This document shows positions 1-11,514 of a DNA stretch of 64,000 bases, one piece after another (positions within the stretch are counted from its first letter, which is position 1; each line of letters opens with the position of its first letter). This stretch comes from Sanghuangporus weigelae (Eukaryota > Basidiomycota > Agaricomycetes > Hymenochaetales > Hymenochaetaceae), in NCBI GenBank assembly GCA_033182465.1, contig CP137330.1:1468501-1532500 (forward strand), given 5' to 3'. The position numbers and the translations under genes were made by a program. The notes beneath the pieces were generated by a model that was not told the DNA's origin, searched no databases, and saw only the letters and a list, made by a program, of their open reading frames with translations.

Positions 1-60
1 GTTCTCATAGCGAGAAAAGTGGTGAAATCACGTGATTGCCAACAATTTTGCAACTAGCTG
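1..60. mobile_element. Right end of a palindromic TA-foldback element (truncated by window edge)
   Basis: The first 60 bases match the right terminus of the seven full-length palindromic elements in this window, ending in CTAGCTG followed by TA at 61-62. The CACGTG hexamer near the end is present. The rest of the copy lies before base 1. It is inserted next to a gag-like reading frame on the minus strand. Confidence 0.9.
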
Positions 61-236
61 TAATCTTTTCCCTGTTGCTCTTTACTTGCTAGGGATTTGC
101 GGAAATTGTTTCGGTATTCTTCGTCATGCTTGCAAGTCCATCCTGCTGATTCGTCACCTTTAGCCCATGCTACATGATCGTAGTGGACTGGCTTTCGGCA
201 ATGTGGATCAGGACATGTTTCTTTGAAATTGTTCGT

Positions 237-1338
237 TCATGTTGTCATCATCCTCCGTTTTACACCATTAGTCTTCTTCGGCCGCCTAGAGGAAGAACCC
301 TTTTGCTTCCTTGGTGCCTTGCAATCCTTTGTATAATGTCCTGACTTTTCACAGTTGTAGCATTTGCCTCCCTTCTTCGGCAAGCCTCGGAGTGCGTCTA
401 CATCCATGGCGTCTGGATCTTGTTTCGATGTTTGTACTGGTGGTAGGAAAGATGATTGTCCATTTGATTTGAACCTTGGGATATATGTTTGACTGCCCAT
501 GAGCCTTTGCCTGGCGTCAGAGTTTGCTAGGTTGCTTGTCCATTCCATCCATGCATCGAGGTCATTCTTCTCGAAAGCGTTGGGTTGTACAGATTCAACT
601 CGTCGTTTGACCCACATGTCTAGTCCTTTGACATAGATGTACTTGAGCATCTGCTTATCCATTGTGTCTGGTGCTCGTGCTTTCAGTCGTCAAAATTCGT
701 CATTGTACGCCCTAATGCTTGCTCCTTTCTGCTGGATGCATAGTAGTTGGAATAGGGCTTCCTGTTCTCCAATGATTGGATGTCCTGCTCGGATCCTCAT
801 CCAGTTCAGCATGTCCTTGAGTGATGCAAACATTCCGTTTGTTGCAGCAATAATTGCAGGTATCGGTTTTAGTTTCCCATTGGCATCGAATGATGTTAGG
901 GTATTCTTTTCTGCAAACCAATCGTAGCTGTTGCCTTCTAGTGCCGCAAATAGGCTCTTTGCAATCTCCTCCTCATCCTTGACTCCGTGCTGTGCCAGCT
1001 TCAAGATACATCGACTAATCCACAGATCAATATCCTCGCTTCGCTTGCCATAGTACTTCGGAAGCTTGATGCTGTGTTTAGAGAGTTGTGTCTGAAGAGT
1101 CTGTAGTTGCTGCTCCAGTGCTTGCACCTTCTGGTCGGTTGTCGACATGATCATATGTGCTTATGGGCACTGCTGGTGGGGAATAGGATGGTGGTGGTAG
1201 ATTCTCTGGCGCTTGGGTTGCTACTGAACCACTTGTTGGTACTGCAGGTACTGTTGGTACTTGGATGATAACCGTTCGAGGTGGGGTTCTGAGTAAGAAT
1301 GGCCTCCGCGTTCGTGATGCTTCTTCGTCTGAGGACAC
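237..1338 (-). pseudogene. Ty3/gypsy-type Gag polyprotein, broken
   Basis: Two consecutive minus-strand frames (1338-690 and 662-237) read as one retrotransposon capsid protein. The upstream part holds a proline-rich leader, a short coiled coil and a capsid-like region containing KLPKYYGKRSEDIDLWI. The downstream part ends in a CCHC zinc knuckle, CYNCEKSGHYTKDC, followed by a basic tail, as is usual for nucleocapsid. A TGA at 690-692 separates the two; the change fits a TGG or CGA codon turned to TGA. No protease or polymerase follows because the window ends. The retroelement is interrupted by the palindromic element at base 1. Confidence 0.75.
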
Positions 1339-2810
1339 TGATTCGTCAGAACTTCCTTCTTGTTGGGTTTGCTCTCTTGGTAGAAAGTATTCCCAGTGTT
1401 GTGCTGCCTGAGCTACTTCTCGAATTCGTTGAGCGTTATAAGAAGCAACGACGCGCTAGGTCCGAAATCACACACGTGACACACATTCCGCCATGTTCCG
1501 CGTCATAACAGTTTAATCCGGCGCGAATTGACATGATTCGAAGCGGAGCAATCTATTACAGCCTCACGCATTAGACTGCCGCCAGGGAAAAACTTACAAC
1601 GTTGGAAATTGCTCAAGGATAGCAGATCAGACGCCTGAGCCACCCAGTCGACTCCACAAAGGAAGGCTCAGCCGACTCGTCTTATCAGTCCCAAGCCCAA
1701 GATTTGAATTGTGAGACTCGGGACCGACACCCAACGCCTCCCAAGCTTCGATCCAATGCAATGTGCTCCGACTTCTCCCCTCTATGTTCTATATGCGCTC
1801 ATATTTTGTTTTATGCCCTATGATCTATGTGCTTGCCACTTTCCAGATATGTTCACCTCGTCTTTTGTTCTCCATGCTCCCCTTTGAGATATACCTTCCG
1901 ACTTCTCTTCGTTTATGGTCCCTGATGCTTCGAAGGCTCAGGATGGACAATGTTATAAATAGACGATCTATTTGTGTAGAGGAGTTCAGTTCAGTCCGGC
2001 CCACAGATCAGTACAGGAGTCAAGTCTGGACCGGAAAGCCCAGTTCTAGTCCCACTCGTCTTCTCTCTTTGCTACAGTCAAAACACCTCGACTCTCACTG
2101 TACTCACTTCGACTCTCTTGCCTCTATCAAATATACGATAGTTCTGTTTCATTCGTCCCGAGACCCCTGCCTAGCAGTCGTGTTCCGAGATCGGTGTGCT
2201 CAGTTCGACTCGCATTGCTGTTAGAGTCTCTACTCGCAACTCACTGGTCCCTTTGTTCAACTCTCATTCCCCCCCCGCTCTGTTCCGCGTCATATTGCAT
2301 CATTACGCTGTGCAACACCTCGCGTTTCATCGCACCCCGTCGCATCGTATTGGATCCTTGTAGGATCACTCTAGCTTCGTTCTAAGCTTCGGAAATATCG
2401 TCCCAAGCTTCATCTCATCATTACTACTCCCCAGGGTTCGAATCCATCGAAGGGTTACCTGTGAGGACATCGTTCGTACCATCGTATCGCCACTGCCAAT
2501 CCTCCTCGCCTCGACTTCTCCCGCTTGCTTCTCAGCTTCTTTTCTCCGCTCAAATCCCCACCCTCGCATACTTTCAGCAGCCTTTAGTCTCAACTCACTC
2601 ATCCCCTCCGAAACCGCTTCGGAACCTAGCTCAACCCTTCGGAATCACCCCAGCTTTGGCCTATAGTCACCCTTCTGCTATTCCATTCGTCTCAATCTTA
2701 CAGAACAGCCCCCAACAGAACTGTGACACTCCTCTGCTAACAGACAGTTCCAAGGAGTTTTAGCGTGTTCAAGTATATTCCTCTAGGTAGTCTCTATTGT
2801 CTGTACTGAT
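1339..2810. other. Non-coding stretch, possibly the LTR of the adjacent gag element
   Basis: No convincing gene. The stretch lies just upstream of the minus-strand gag, where the 5' LTR would be expected. On the minus strand a TGTTAGCAGAGG start near 2745 and a TATTTATA box near 1960 would suit an LTR, but the second LTR is outside the window and the boundary near 1,470 is a guess. A GGTTCGAATCC motif near 2,434 resembles a tRNA B box but has no matching tRNA fold. Confidence 0.25.
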
Positions 2811-2819
2811 GTGAGTATA

Positions 2820-3786
2820 GCTGCATAGGTATGTTGACTTGACTCGATTGTTTGTCCTAGCTGGAGTAGGGCTTCTCGTAGATTATGGATGTCTTGAACA
2901 ATCCTTGATTGATCTAGAGCTATCCTGTTAAGCTCTCCGACTCTCGTCTCGATCATCTGTAGTTGTTGTTCCTGAGTAGTAATCCTGTTTTGGATAGTGT
3001 TGAGCTCTCAGTCAAGTACTCCGTTTCCGTCTATGACCCGTTGATTGAGTGCTCCAGCTGCTCGATCCAATTCCAGAGTATATCTCTCTAGAGCTGCTAC
3101 TTGTGCTCCAATTCTTCGAGTAGTTGTTTCGAGTGCTTCAAATCGATCTTCTACTGCTGTCGCGTATGCTCCAGTTGGTAGACTGTTTGACTGCCCCGTG
3201 TTTGCAGTTCGTTCTTCCAGTCGTTCAACCCTTTCTTGTAGTCTCCTGATCACTGGTGGATACAATATGCTATGGTTTGTTGTTGCGTATAGTATGTCAT
3301 GATCGCTTTCCAGACTACGTAACCTGCTGGTGATGTGTTGAACTCATTCGTCAAGGGATCTGGGTGTAAACCTTGTTTGATTATCGTTTGTTTGCTCGCC
3401 CGTTCGATGACTATTACTTCTGCCGTTGGCGTTTCCTGACTGGTTCATGAACTTCATTTCTCGCCTGATGCTTCAGGGTTATTGTTCCTTGGTGTTGTTA
3501 ACCAAGTAGTTCCTTTCTCGTCGAATGTAGCAATAGTGGAAGGGACTGCTGCTACTTTTGTGGTTGTTGTTTGCGTGCTTCCAACTGCAGGGCTACCAGA
3601 TGCCTTTGCTATTAGGTACACTTCGTCGTTGTAGGGGTTATGATAGTAGATGTGTGATTTAAGTGAATCGGGTTTGTCGTTCTCCAGGGTGTGCACTTGT
3701 CCTGAGGATTCGATATGGGTACTAGTCTCGAAACTAGTGACGTCGATAGGGACTTGAGGTCGACGGTCCTTGCCTCGATAAAACAC
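2820..3786 (-). pseudogene. Degenerate retroelement-like frames with a coiled coil
   Basis: Minus-strand frames at 3786-3454 and 3265-3008, and an open stretch further left to about 2820, look like pieces of one hydrophilic protein. The middle piece contains heptad-rich sequence (RRLQERVERLEERTAN) like the leader of fungal gypsy Gag proteins. No catalytic domain or zinc knuckle is seen. Codon use and position beside a gag gene suggest another decayed retroelement; the assignment is inference. Confidence 0.35.
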
Positions 3787-4362
3787 TAGCCAAGAACCTT
3801 GCCCGTGAGAGGTGGTGGTAGAACTAGCGAGTGATCTTTCGATCCAATGTTAGGGAGTAGGCCCGGGGTTACACCGGTTCGATCCTTTTGCCTAAGCAGC
3901 AGTGTGTTGTGCAGAGGTGATCTTATCTACCCACGTCTGGCTATACCACGCGGTCCCTTACTAGCCTTCCTAGTCGCGGTCCGAGTTATGGATGCTTTCA
4001 GATATGAGGTGATAGTAAAGCAGATTGGGATTTCCAAGAGGCGTGATAGTACAAAGCACACAGTAATAGTCTGGTTAGGACTTTACACCAGTGTGTTAAG
4101 AGGATCGAAAGATGGGGAAATGAGGGCCTAATCCTACAGCTATTTATGCTCCCAGATATTCCATTTTCCATCCTATTTCTTACTCATCCTGTCTCCACTT
4201 TACTCCACCTTTCTCCACCATTACATCTGTTCCTTTGTCATCCTGCTGCGCTTTGCTCCACTTTGCTCCAATCTTTGTAAGGTCGTCTCCACTATGACAG
4301 AATTCTGTGGAGTTGCTGACTGAGACAATAGAGGTGGTGTTCCGATGTGGAATGCTCCACTG

Positions 4363-4953
4363 TCAGTACTCCATAACGATGTCATTGCCGTCATTGAGTG
4401 GCATCTTTGCTCTTGGAGCAATGTAGGCTGCTTGGTATATGATTCTTCGGAATTCATCTTGAGGTCCAGCGAGGGTAAGCATAACTCGCACGTCAGTGTT
4501 GAGGTGCCGGGTCGGTGTAGAGTATGGTCCAAGACATATCATGAACTGCATAAGCTCTGCTGGCGGGTTCTGCTGGGTTCTGGTGACTAGCCATGCTTTG
4601 CCTTCATATCGTATGTCTTGAATGTAATGCCATATCCTTCATTGTATAAGGAGTTATAATTGCTTGGTCTCCAGGTTCGCATCTCTTGGTAAATAAAGGT
4701 TTGCCTGTATCATAGATGCTGGACATGGTGTGTGCAGCTCCGGTCTATACCATCCAATCATTCTCCAGGTTATCGGGTTCGCAGTTTGAGGGGTCCGAGT
4801 TGTGATTGTGAGTTCCTCTCGTTTCTTGGGTACTATTGGGTTTGGTGGATTGGAATGCATTGTATCTTGAAGGTATCGCTCGGTTTCGATGTGACAGTCA
4901 CGTGTACCAACTGTTGCCGTGCATACTATGTAGTATACTTCATAAAGGACCAT
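4363..4953 (-). pseudogene. Unrecognised degenerate minus-strand frame
   Basis: Frames 4953-4654 and 4551-4363 are nearly continuous on the minus strand and appear to be one protein broken by a few stops. The visible part is rich in aromatic and proline residues, for example RMIGWYRPELHTPCPAS. I do not recognise a family. Its place between two retroelement fragments suggests an upstream ORF of a retrotransposon. The flanks 3,790-4,360 and 4,960-5,510 hold no supported gene. Confidence 0.25.
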
Positions 4954-5516
4954 GTAAACTTGTGCACAGACTTGACAGTGCTGAAATGCCAGTGAGGTCT
5001 CTATAAACCTTATTAGCCTTTAGCCTTTTAGTGTTTAGGCTTTAATAGTTGTGCTTCTGGACTTCTAAGAAGTTTGATTGCTTTTTTTGATCGAGGTCGC
5101 TCTGGTTGCTTGGTCGGCGGCGTTAGAGTGGTAGTCCGCGGTAATAGGCGGTCAGCGGTGTTAGCTATTAGCGGGATTATGTATCTGCTTCGGTGCTTCT
5201 AGTGCTCGGGTGGTAATGGGTTACTGTTGCCTAGGCCGCTTGATCACTTGGGCCTGTGATAGCTGGCTTGGTTACTGGTCGCGTTTGGAAAGCTGATCGT
5301 GTTGATCCTGATGCGAGATTTTGAGTGGATCCTTTAGTTGTTTGATGTTTAATGCGCACGATGTACTCCCTCCTGTTTGCTGTGCACAGCATCTTTCCTC
5401 CTGTCTTTCACTCGCTGTATTTAATCCATTTCGGGCTTCAACAGCTCTTTCTACGCATGAAATATATAAAACTGCTTCAACTGCATTTGTTCCTTAGGAT
5501 CCATGTCAGGACCAAA

Positions 5517-6696
5517 TCAGAGATAGCCTGATTGATGATAGAAACTTCGACAATCTGCTGCAGAGGTGCCAAAAGTTTGAAGATATAGGTATTCATACAC
5601 AAGAACCTCATCCCCCTCCGGCGGCGGACTGCGACATAAATTATGTTTAAGCAGTGAGAAAGCTAGCTCAATTGGGTTGAAGTCGGGAGAATACGCTGGC
5701 AAATATTCGAGCCTCATTCCTCTATGAAAGTGGTGAACAAATTCTCAGTAACATATTTGAAAAAAGTTATCACCTTCCTTCGACAAGCTCGAGAAGTTTG
5801 GGAGCTTTGTAGATGGCACAATTGTCCATAATAACGACAGACATCGGTGCCGGAAATGGCTTCATTTTGGCCAAAAGGTCCTCAATGAAAACCATAAAAA
5901 GCTCCATATTGAATGATCCTTCGACAATCATGCATTCCACAATTCCGCTCATAGATATAGCAGGGAGGATGGAATACCTGGAAGCATGAAAACAACGTGA
6001 TGTGCAGATAGCTCTGAAAGTATATCATTTTCCCCTCGTGAATACCTGCTTTCGGCATGCGCGAACTCCCTCTAATGCCCATGCTCTACCATGCACTTTC
6101 ATCAACGAAAACCAACTGCTCTGGAGAATAATTTGCTCTGATGCGAAGCCGATACTCTGCTCGACGAGACTCATTGCATTCTTGCGTATGCTTTGTGATC
6201 TATGTTAAATTGTTGATTTTTTATCAGCCCTTTTGAATAAGCTACAATTACCTCCTTCATTCGAAAGCCTGCCCGGTTAAGAGTTCTACAAATGGTAGCA
6301 TCAGACACTCCCACACCGTATCTTTCTTCAAGCGATTGTCTGAGTTCATCAAGATAGATATTATTGTGACGCGTCACTGTTTTCAAAAGAAACTTGTTCC
6401 TTGTTAGTTACATCTCCGAGATCATGATTCTTCAGTCGTACCTGGGTATCAGCAAAGTCTAATGCCCTTGGACGCCCTGATTTTGAATGGGGTGCAAGAC
6501 ACTCTTCACCAGTTTGCTTCCAAGCATTCAAGACCCGATACACTGAAGCCCGAGGAACCGCGGTGAGATAAACAATGTTTTTTACATCTAGTCCACAGTT
6601 CATGGACATGTGCACGATAACGCGATGCAGGTCATCTGAGATAGGAACTCCATGCATTATGCTGGCAGTGGCAGTGGAAGGAATAAACATAAACAA
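5517..6696 (-). pseudogene. Tc1/mariner (IS630)-type DDE transposase, decayed
   Basis: Reading leftward, an N-terminal helix-turn-helix region (6696-6361) precedes a second HTH-like segment (6386-6171). The catalytic core follows: VFVDES near 6,110 (first Asp), VIMDNCAIYK near 5,830 (second Asp) and SPDFNPIELAFS near 5,670 (Glu). These are the DDE signatures of Tc1/mariner transposases, which cut and paste at TA sites. A frameshift near 6,170 and an in-frame TAG after VFVDESAW, followed by a small deletion, break the frame. Some breaks may be short introns, but not all. It is divergently placed against the intact gene starting at 6,837. Terminal repeats were not found. Confidence 0.8.
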
Positions 6697-6836
6697 AGAT
6701 AAAGAAAGAACTCGCGACAGTGTTGCAGCTTAGTAAGTATAAGGCATTGCCCTATATCTCTCTTCCCCCGCTCCACCTCCTAACACTCACACTCACACAC
6801 CTCCCTTTGCCACACAGTTTGGACTGTTCAGTCAGA

Positions 6837-8856
6837 ATGTCCTACACTTACACTATGTCTCAGAGCCGCCCTGCCACCGTGACACGTGGGCGTGGCATCT
6901 GCCCCACTACCGGGATACGCGGGTGCGACATCCGCCTGCCGACATTTGTTTCCCGCCTCTCAACCCACCCAACCCGTGGCGCATCAAAGGGGGAAGGTGC
7001 GTTCCATGTCTTGTTTTGCCCTGCCCTCCTAAAATCAGGCTCTATAGACCCCATTAAGGGTATGGCTGTTCAGCATATGAGGATTAAAAGGAAACTGGAA
7101 GAGGCTGAGGGTTATCCTCCTGATCAAATAATGGTTCTCACAGATGTGCTATGCGATGTCGTTCATCGGCTTTCTCAGCATGTAACTTGTCTTGATAAGC
7201 GTTGTGATGGCATAGCGAGTGCTGTGGACGATCAACATGCGAAGTTGAAAGACCATTCCGCGATGGTGAAAAAGGATATCTCCGAGTTTGCGATGGTGCT
7301 CTCCGAGACCGTAGAGCATGTGAGGATGCTTGAGGCTTCTTCTTTAGGGGTAAATGACTCGTTCACAATTAGACACACCTTTCCTACCTTACCTAATAGT
7401 CTCTCTTTCTTTTCAGAATGATGCAGCCACGAAGTTGTTAGATGTTCGACGTGGGTATACAATGGCGCAATCTGACGTGGTTCGTAGTTTCACGCTCGTC
7501 CTTCTGAAGTTCCTCAATGTGACAGGTTTCCTGAGCGAATTGGAATGGGCGATGCCAGTCAATCTATGGCACATGTTTTTATTGAAGCTGACGGAACATT
7601 ACCACCTCCACTTTGACGTTCAATCGAGGCCGAACGGAACGTACCTGTTTCATCCTCGTCGCTCTGTTTTCCACTATCTTCTGGAAGAGGAGTGTTATTC
7701 ACCGAATGGTCCATATTTTGCTACTCTTCTGAACACCGCAATTGTCAGAGATTTTCGATCAGAAGCCGATCACCAATGTAACGAAATTGGACGTTTTGGT
7801 ACGGAAACTATTGAGGAATTCTTTGGTCGCGTCTTGAAGTTCTTCGCCCCGCTCATAATATGGGAATATAGCGTGGTTAAGAAGGAAACAGAACAAACAG
7901 GCGTGGAAATTGAATCTCTGAATGCTGCACTTGCTGAGCAACACAACCTTATTAGAGTACTTTCTCGTGGTGGTACAGTGGAAGAAGCGGTATATGCTAG
8001 TCAGCAATGCTCTCAGGCGGGCCATACCAGCAGCGCATCTGGAGGGACTCCTGCGCCACTGAAGCGCCAAGAGAGAGAAGGTATGGACCCTTCACTTAAG
8101 GCAGGTAGCATTTCACAGCAATTCTGAATCTGAAACACTCTATTTGGACAATCAGATATCGTTGTTGGCATTTCGAACGTCGAATCTTCTAGGATCAAGG
8201 TTGACAGCAGTCCTCAAATCGAACGTCCCCCGATCAATTCAGCATTGATAAACCACCTAGAGGGAAACACGGGAGTCTTTGAGAAGGAAATCAAGAAGGC
8301 TCTCGAGAAGCAGCAGAGCTGCACTCATCGGCTTAATGTTCTTCAGCGGTGCCTGCGAGTGCTCGGTGACGAGAAGTTACTGAATCTAGCAATATATGGA
8401 TCCTCACGTGTATACGATCTTATAAAAGCGGGCGCGCTTGAGGTCGAGCTACCCTTCAAGCAGCTGGAAGCCGCATGGACCACGATCAAGAAGGCTTGTA
8501 CAGGAGACGTCAACTCGCAGGAAGTTTTTGATTCCAGTAAAGCTTTGCAGGAGACCGAGAAAGTCAAAACTCTTGAAACAAACGAAGATGAAGTTGATGG
8601 AGCCTCATCCAACACGGAGAAGGAAATCAATAATTTCATTGAAGTGCAGACACGTTACGGAATGAATACGACAAATCCGGACTACCTTATTCTGTTACAA
8701 TGGATGGAGTCAGCTAACCCTGCTCAGACGGATCAGGAGCCAAAGACGACGGACTCGAAGGTGATGGCGACGGACTCGAAGACAAAGGCGACGGACTTGA
8801 AGGCAAAGGCGATAGTCTCGAAGGCAAAGGCAAAGGCAAAGGCAAAGGCGACGTGA
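6837..8856 (+). CDS. Hypothetical protein, about 625 aa, three exons
   Basis: I do not recognise the family. The gene reads intact in three exons: 6837-7349, 7417-8080 and 8156-8856. The introns have GTAAAT..TTTCAG and GTATGG..AATCAG ends and the phases fit. The first ATG used, 6837, follows a pyrimidine-rich leader full of CACTCACAC typical of fungal promoters. Residues 100-170 are helical with coiled-coil character, the centre is a mixed globular region, and the last 40 residues are a low-complexity Thr/Asp/Ser/Lys/Ala tail made by tandem repeats. There is no signal peptide or membrane segment. It lies among transposons and may be a lineage-specific gene or a domesticated transposon ORF; its unbroken frame argues for recent function. 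Confidence 0.7.
8740..8853 (+). repeat. Tandem repeats encoding the Lys/Ala-rich tail
   Basis: About four copies of a 24-bp unit built on GACGGACTCGAAGGCAAAGGC, followed by 6-bp AAGGCA units, lie in frame at the end of the preceding gene. They encode a TDSK..KAT pattern and then (KA)n. Such in-frame arrays are prone to length change. Confidence 0.8.
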
Positions 8857-9359
8857 GCTGGGCGAGGGACCATCTAGCCTTGCCTCACTCCCACTGTGGG
8901 AGGCCGAAAGTACTATGGACCAGACAATCGCTTGCCCTACACGGACGGAATTATGCCCTCTTCACCTCTCCTTTGTCTAGTTTGGCGGTCATTACTCGAA
9001 AGGATCTCATTTCGTATTTATTTATTTCGACTCGGTCTTCTTACTTCTTACGCGGGCACATTGATCCCTTTTGCGGCTGTTTGAGTATACCAAGAGCACG
9101 CTGTGGTAGGTCACCACACAGTGGCTCCATTTGCCTTGCCTTGTAACACGTGTACAGCAGGAATTGCTGTGTCATGCTCTTCTTGTTCCCTCCCTATCTG
9201 AATAAGTATTCTGTTCTTCTATATGTCATTCTACCTCTGTATTCCCGTGTATTTTGGCCGTCATATGCAGTTTCAGATCATATTCTTTTAGTAGCGATGA
9301 TTCAAGTTCCACCTGCTCTCGTTTGATCGAGAGTTTGCCTTCAGTCGTGAATTGCTTCT
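8857..9359. other. Gene-free stretch
   Basis: 3' flank of the preceding gene. Nothing supported beyond a short pyrimidine-rich region; no open frame, tRNA or repeat was recognised. Confidence 0.4.
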
Positions 9360-10730
9360 TGTACTTACAGCTAGTTGCAAAATTGTTGGCAATCACGTGA
9401 TTTCACTACTTTTCTTGCCATGAGAGCCTCAAAACACAGATAAAATCATATCTCACCCAAATCTCAACAGTTTCACATCATCTAAGTTGCTAAATTCATC
9501 TTTTTAAAAGGGCTTTTGCTTAGGAAAAACTAACAAGAAAATAGAGCAAAAAAGGACCCCAAAATGGCAAAAATATCGTTTTTTGCCTCTTCCTTGCATG
9601 TGCATTTTTTTCTGTGATCCCTGCTGGTCCAGCACCTCCCCAAAGCTATCCAGAATGATAATATGATTATAAAATGAATTTACAGACTGAGTTTGAGTTG
9701 AATTGTGTACCAGAATGTGCTGCTTTGAGGCATGCATGAATCACTCAAAACTTATCATTTCCCTCTAGCCTCCCAGGCTCCAGGAAAAATTCTTACAGGC
9801 TAGATTCATGCATGTAAATTTATTTTAGATGTAATAGACTAGGTTTATGTGCTAGCTAGGGCCTCAGCATCCACTGGTGAGCTGGGCTGAACAAGTATTT
9901 CTAGTTGTATGCACTATTCTAGACAGCATCTCCCCAGCTCACCAGTGGATGCTGAGGCCCTAGCTAGCACATAAACCTAGTCTATTACATCTAAAATAAA
10001 TTTACATGCATGAATCTGGCCTGTAAGAATTTTTCCTGGAGCCTGGGAGGCTAGGGGGAAATGATGAGTTTTGAGTGATTCAGGCATGCCTCAAAGCAGC
10101 ACATTCTGGTACACAATTCAACTCAAACTCAGTTTGTAAATTCATTTTATAATCATATTATCATTCTGGATAGCTTTGGGGAGGTGCTGGACCAGCAGGG
10201 ATCACAGAAAAAAATGCACATGCAAGGAAGAGGCAAAAAATGATATTTTCGCCATTTTGGGTTCATTTTTTGCTCTATTTTCTCAATTATTTTTTTGAAA
10301 TGAAAGCCCATTCAAAAAGATGAATTTAGCAACTTAGATGATGTGAAACCATTGAGATTTGGGTGAGATATGATTTTATCTGTGTTTTGAGGTTCTCATG
10401 GTGAGAAAAGTGATGAAATCACGTGATTGCCAACAACTTTGCAACTAGCTGTAAGACACTAGGTAACAAACTGGAGAGAGATGGTGGTGGTTAAAGGTCA
10501 AGTTGCTCTCTCTCTTGGCACACTCGCTTGCTCACCTTATATAGGCTGAGCTTATTAAGCATTATTAAGCATTACAAAGCAAGGCCAAGAAAATAAACTA
10601 ACAATAGAACTCAAATGCACTTGCTTATATAAGAAAATTAAGTTTGACCTTCTTAATATAAAATCTGGTTTCCATCTTGGCTTCTTATCCTGCAAGTCCA
10701 AAGCTTATATCTCTTTATGGTATCCTAACA
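9360..10730 (-). mobile_element. Putative solo LTR (minus), split by palindromic element A
   Basis: Read on the minus strand from 10730, the sequence starts TGTTAGGATACC, contains a TATATAAGG promoter-like box near 10,540 and a GA-rich GAGAGAGAGCAAC leader. This is the usual make-up of a copia-type LTR. The other end may be TAAGTACA at 9360-9367, on the far side of the 1,084-bp insertion. No 5-bp flanking duplication was found, so the left boundary is uncertain. No internal retroelement genes adjoin it. Confidence 0.4.
9368..10451. mobile_element. Palindromic TA-foldback element, copy A (1,084 bp)
   Basis: Begins CAGCTAGTTGCAAAATTG and ends with its reverse complement, flanked by TA (9366-9367 and 10452-10453). 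The two arms of about 515 bp are near-perfect inverted repeats around a loop of about 46 bp near 9,890-9,936. No protein is encoded; open frames in it are shadows of the palindrome. TA duplication and CAG ends fit non-autonomous Tc1/mariner/pogo-type DNA transposons. The loop is type 1 in forward orientation. It interrupts the putative solo LTR. Confidence 0.92.
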
Positions 10731-11514
10731 AAGATCGGACTGTCTCCTGATTTGGTCATGACATATGCCTAAGCATTGACTCATTGTAACGTAGTCATTG
10801 ATAGGGAGACTGAATTGTCTTGTACAAATCTAGACTCATACCCTCAATTCTGATGCACATTATCGGTCTGCTTCAGGTCAATAAGCAATTTGAATATCTC
10901 TGAACAGGGACCTTAAAGAAGCTCGTCGGACCCTGTATAGCTTAGACCAATTCAGTATAAATCATATATGAGTGATGGCGCAGTCTTCTCGATTCGCATC
11001 TTCTCAAAATGCCTTCTCGCAGCCCTTTTACACGCCTTTCACACATGTGGTGTCGTATGAAGAAGGTGTTAAGGTTAATTCATAGGCCTCATCGGATCAC
11101 CATTGAACAGCTACAGTAAGTGTTGGCATTGATATCCAAGTTGATTTCTTCTGACGTGGTATTAGAATCATGATTGAGACGACTGTTACAACTAGGGTGG
11201 AGCCACTTTTCTTGGTAGTTTCACACTGCTATAACTCAATGCTTATCTGGTATGGGCTTCTGTCATTATGCTCTTGCTTTCCTTTCTGATTGCACTGGTA
11301 GAGCACTTACAAATGAGCTGAATCTGAGTTTCGAGGATTTATATGTCACGTCTCATAGAGCTATTGTTTAATAATAATATCGGATCCTGCGCTATTCCTT
11401 ATGTTTATGTCCAGGCAATTTTATAGCCTGACAACGTGACACATGCACAGTCCACTCCTAGTTTTCTCCTTGCTCCCACAACATCACCAGTGAACCCACG
11501 CATCACGCTGTGTC
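10731..11514. other. Gene-free stretch
   Basis: No supported gene. The last 80 bases or so are shared with the 5' flank of the related minus-strand transposase at 32.5-33.7 kb and belong to that transposon; its outer end was not located. Confidence 0.35.

Noticed and set aside
3815-3895. tRNA-like B box (GGTTCGATCC) in the 3.8-kb region
   Set aside because: No cloverleaf or acceptor stem could be formed around it; the same holds for GGTTCGAATCC near 2,434.
9504-9737. Short open frames inside the palindromic elements, including 34,592-34,774 and 58,346-58,528
   Set aside because: They are repeated shadows of the palindrome arms, not conserved in phase between copies, and the element is explained without any protein.
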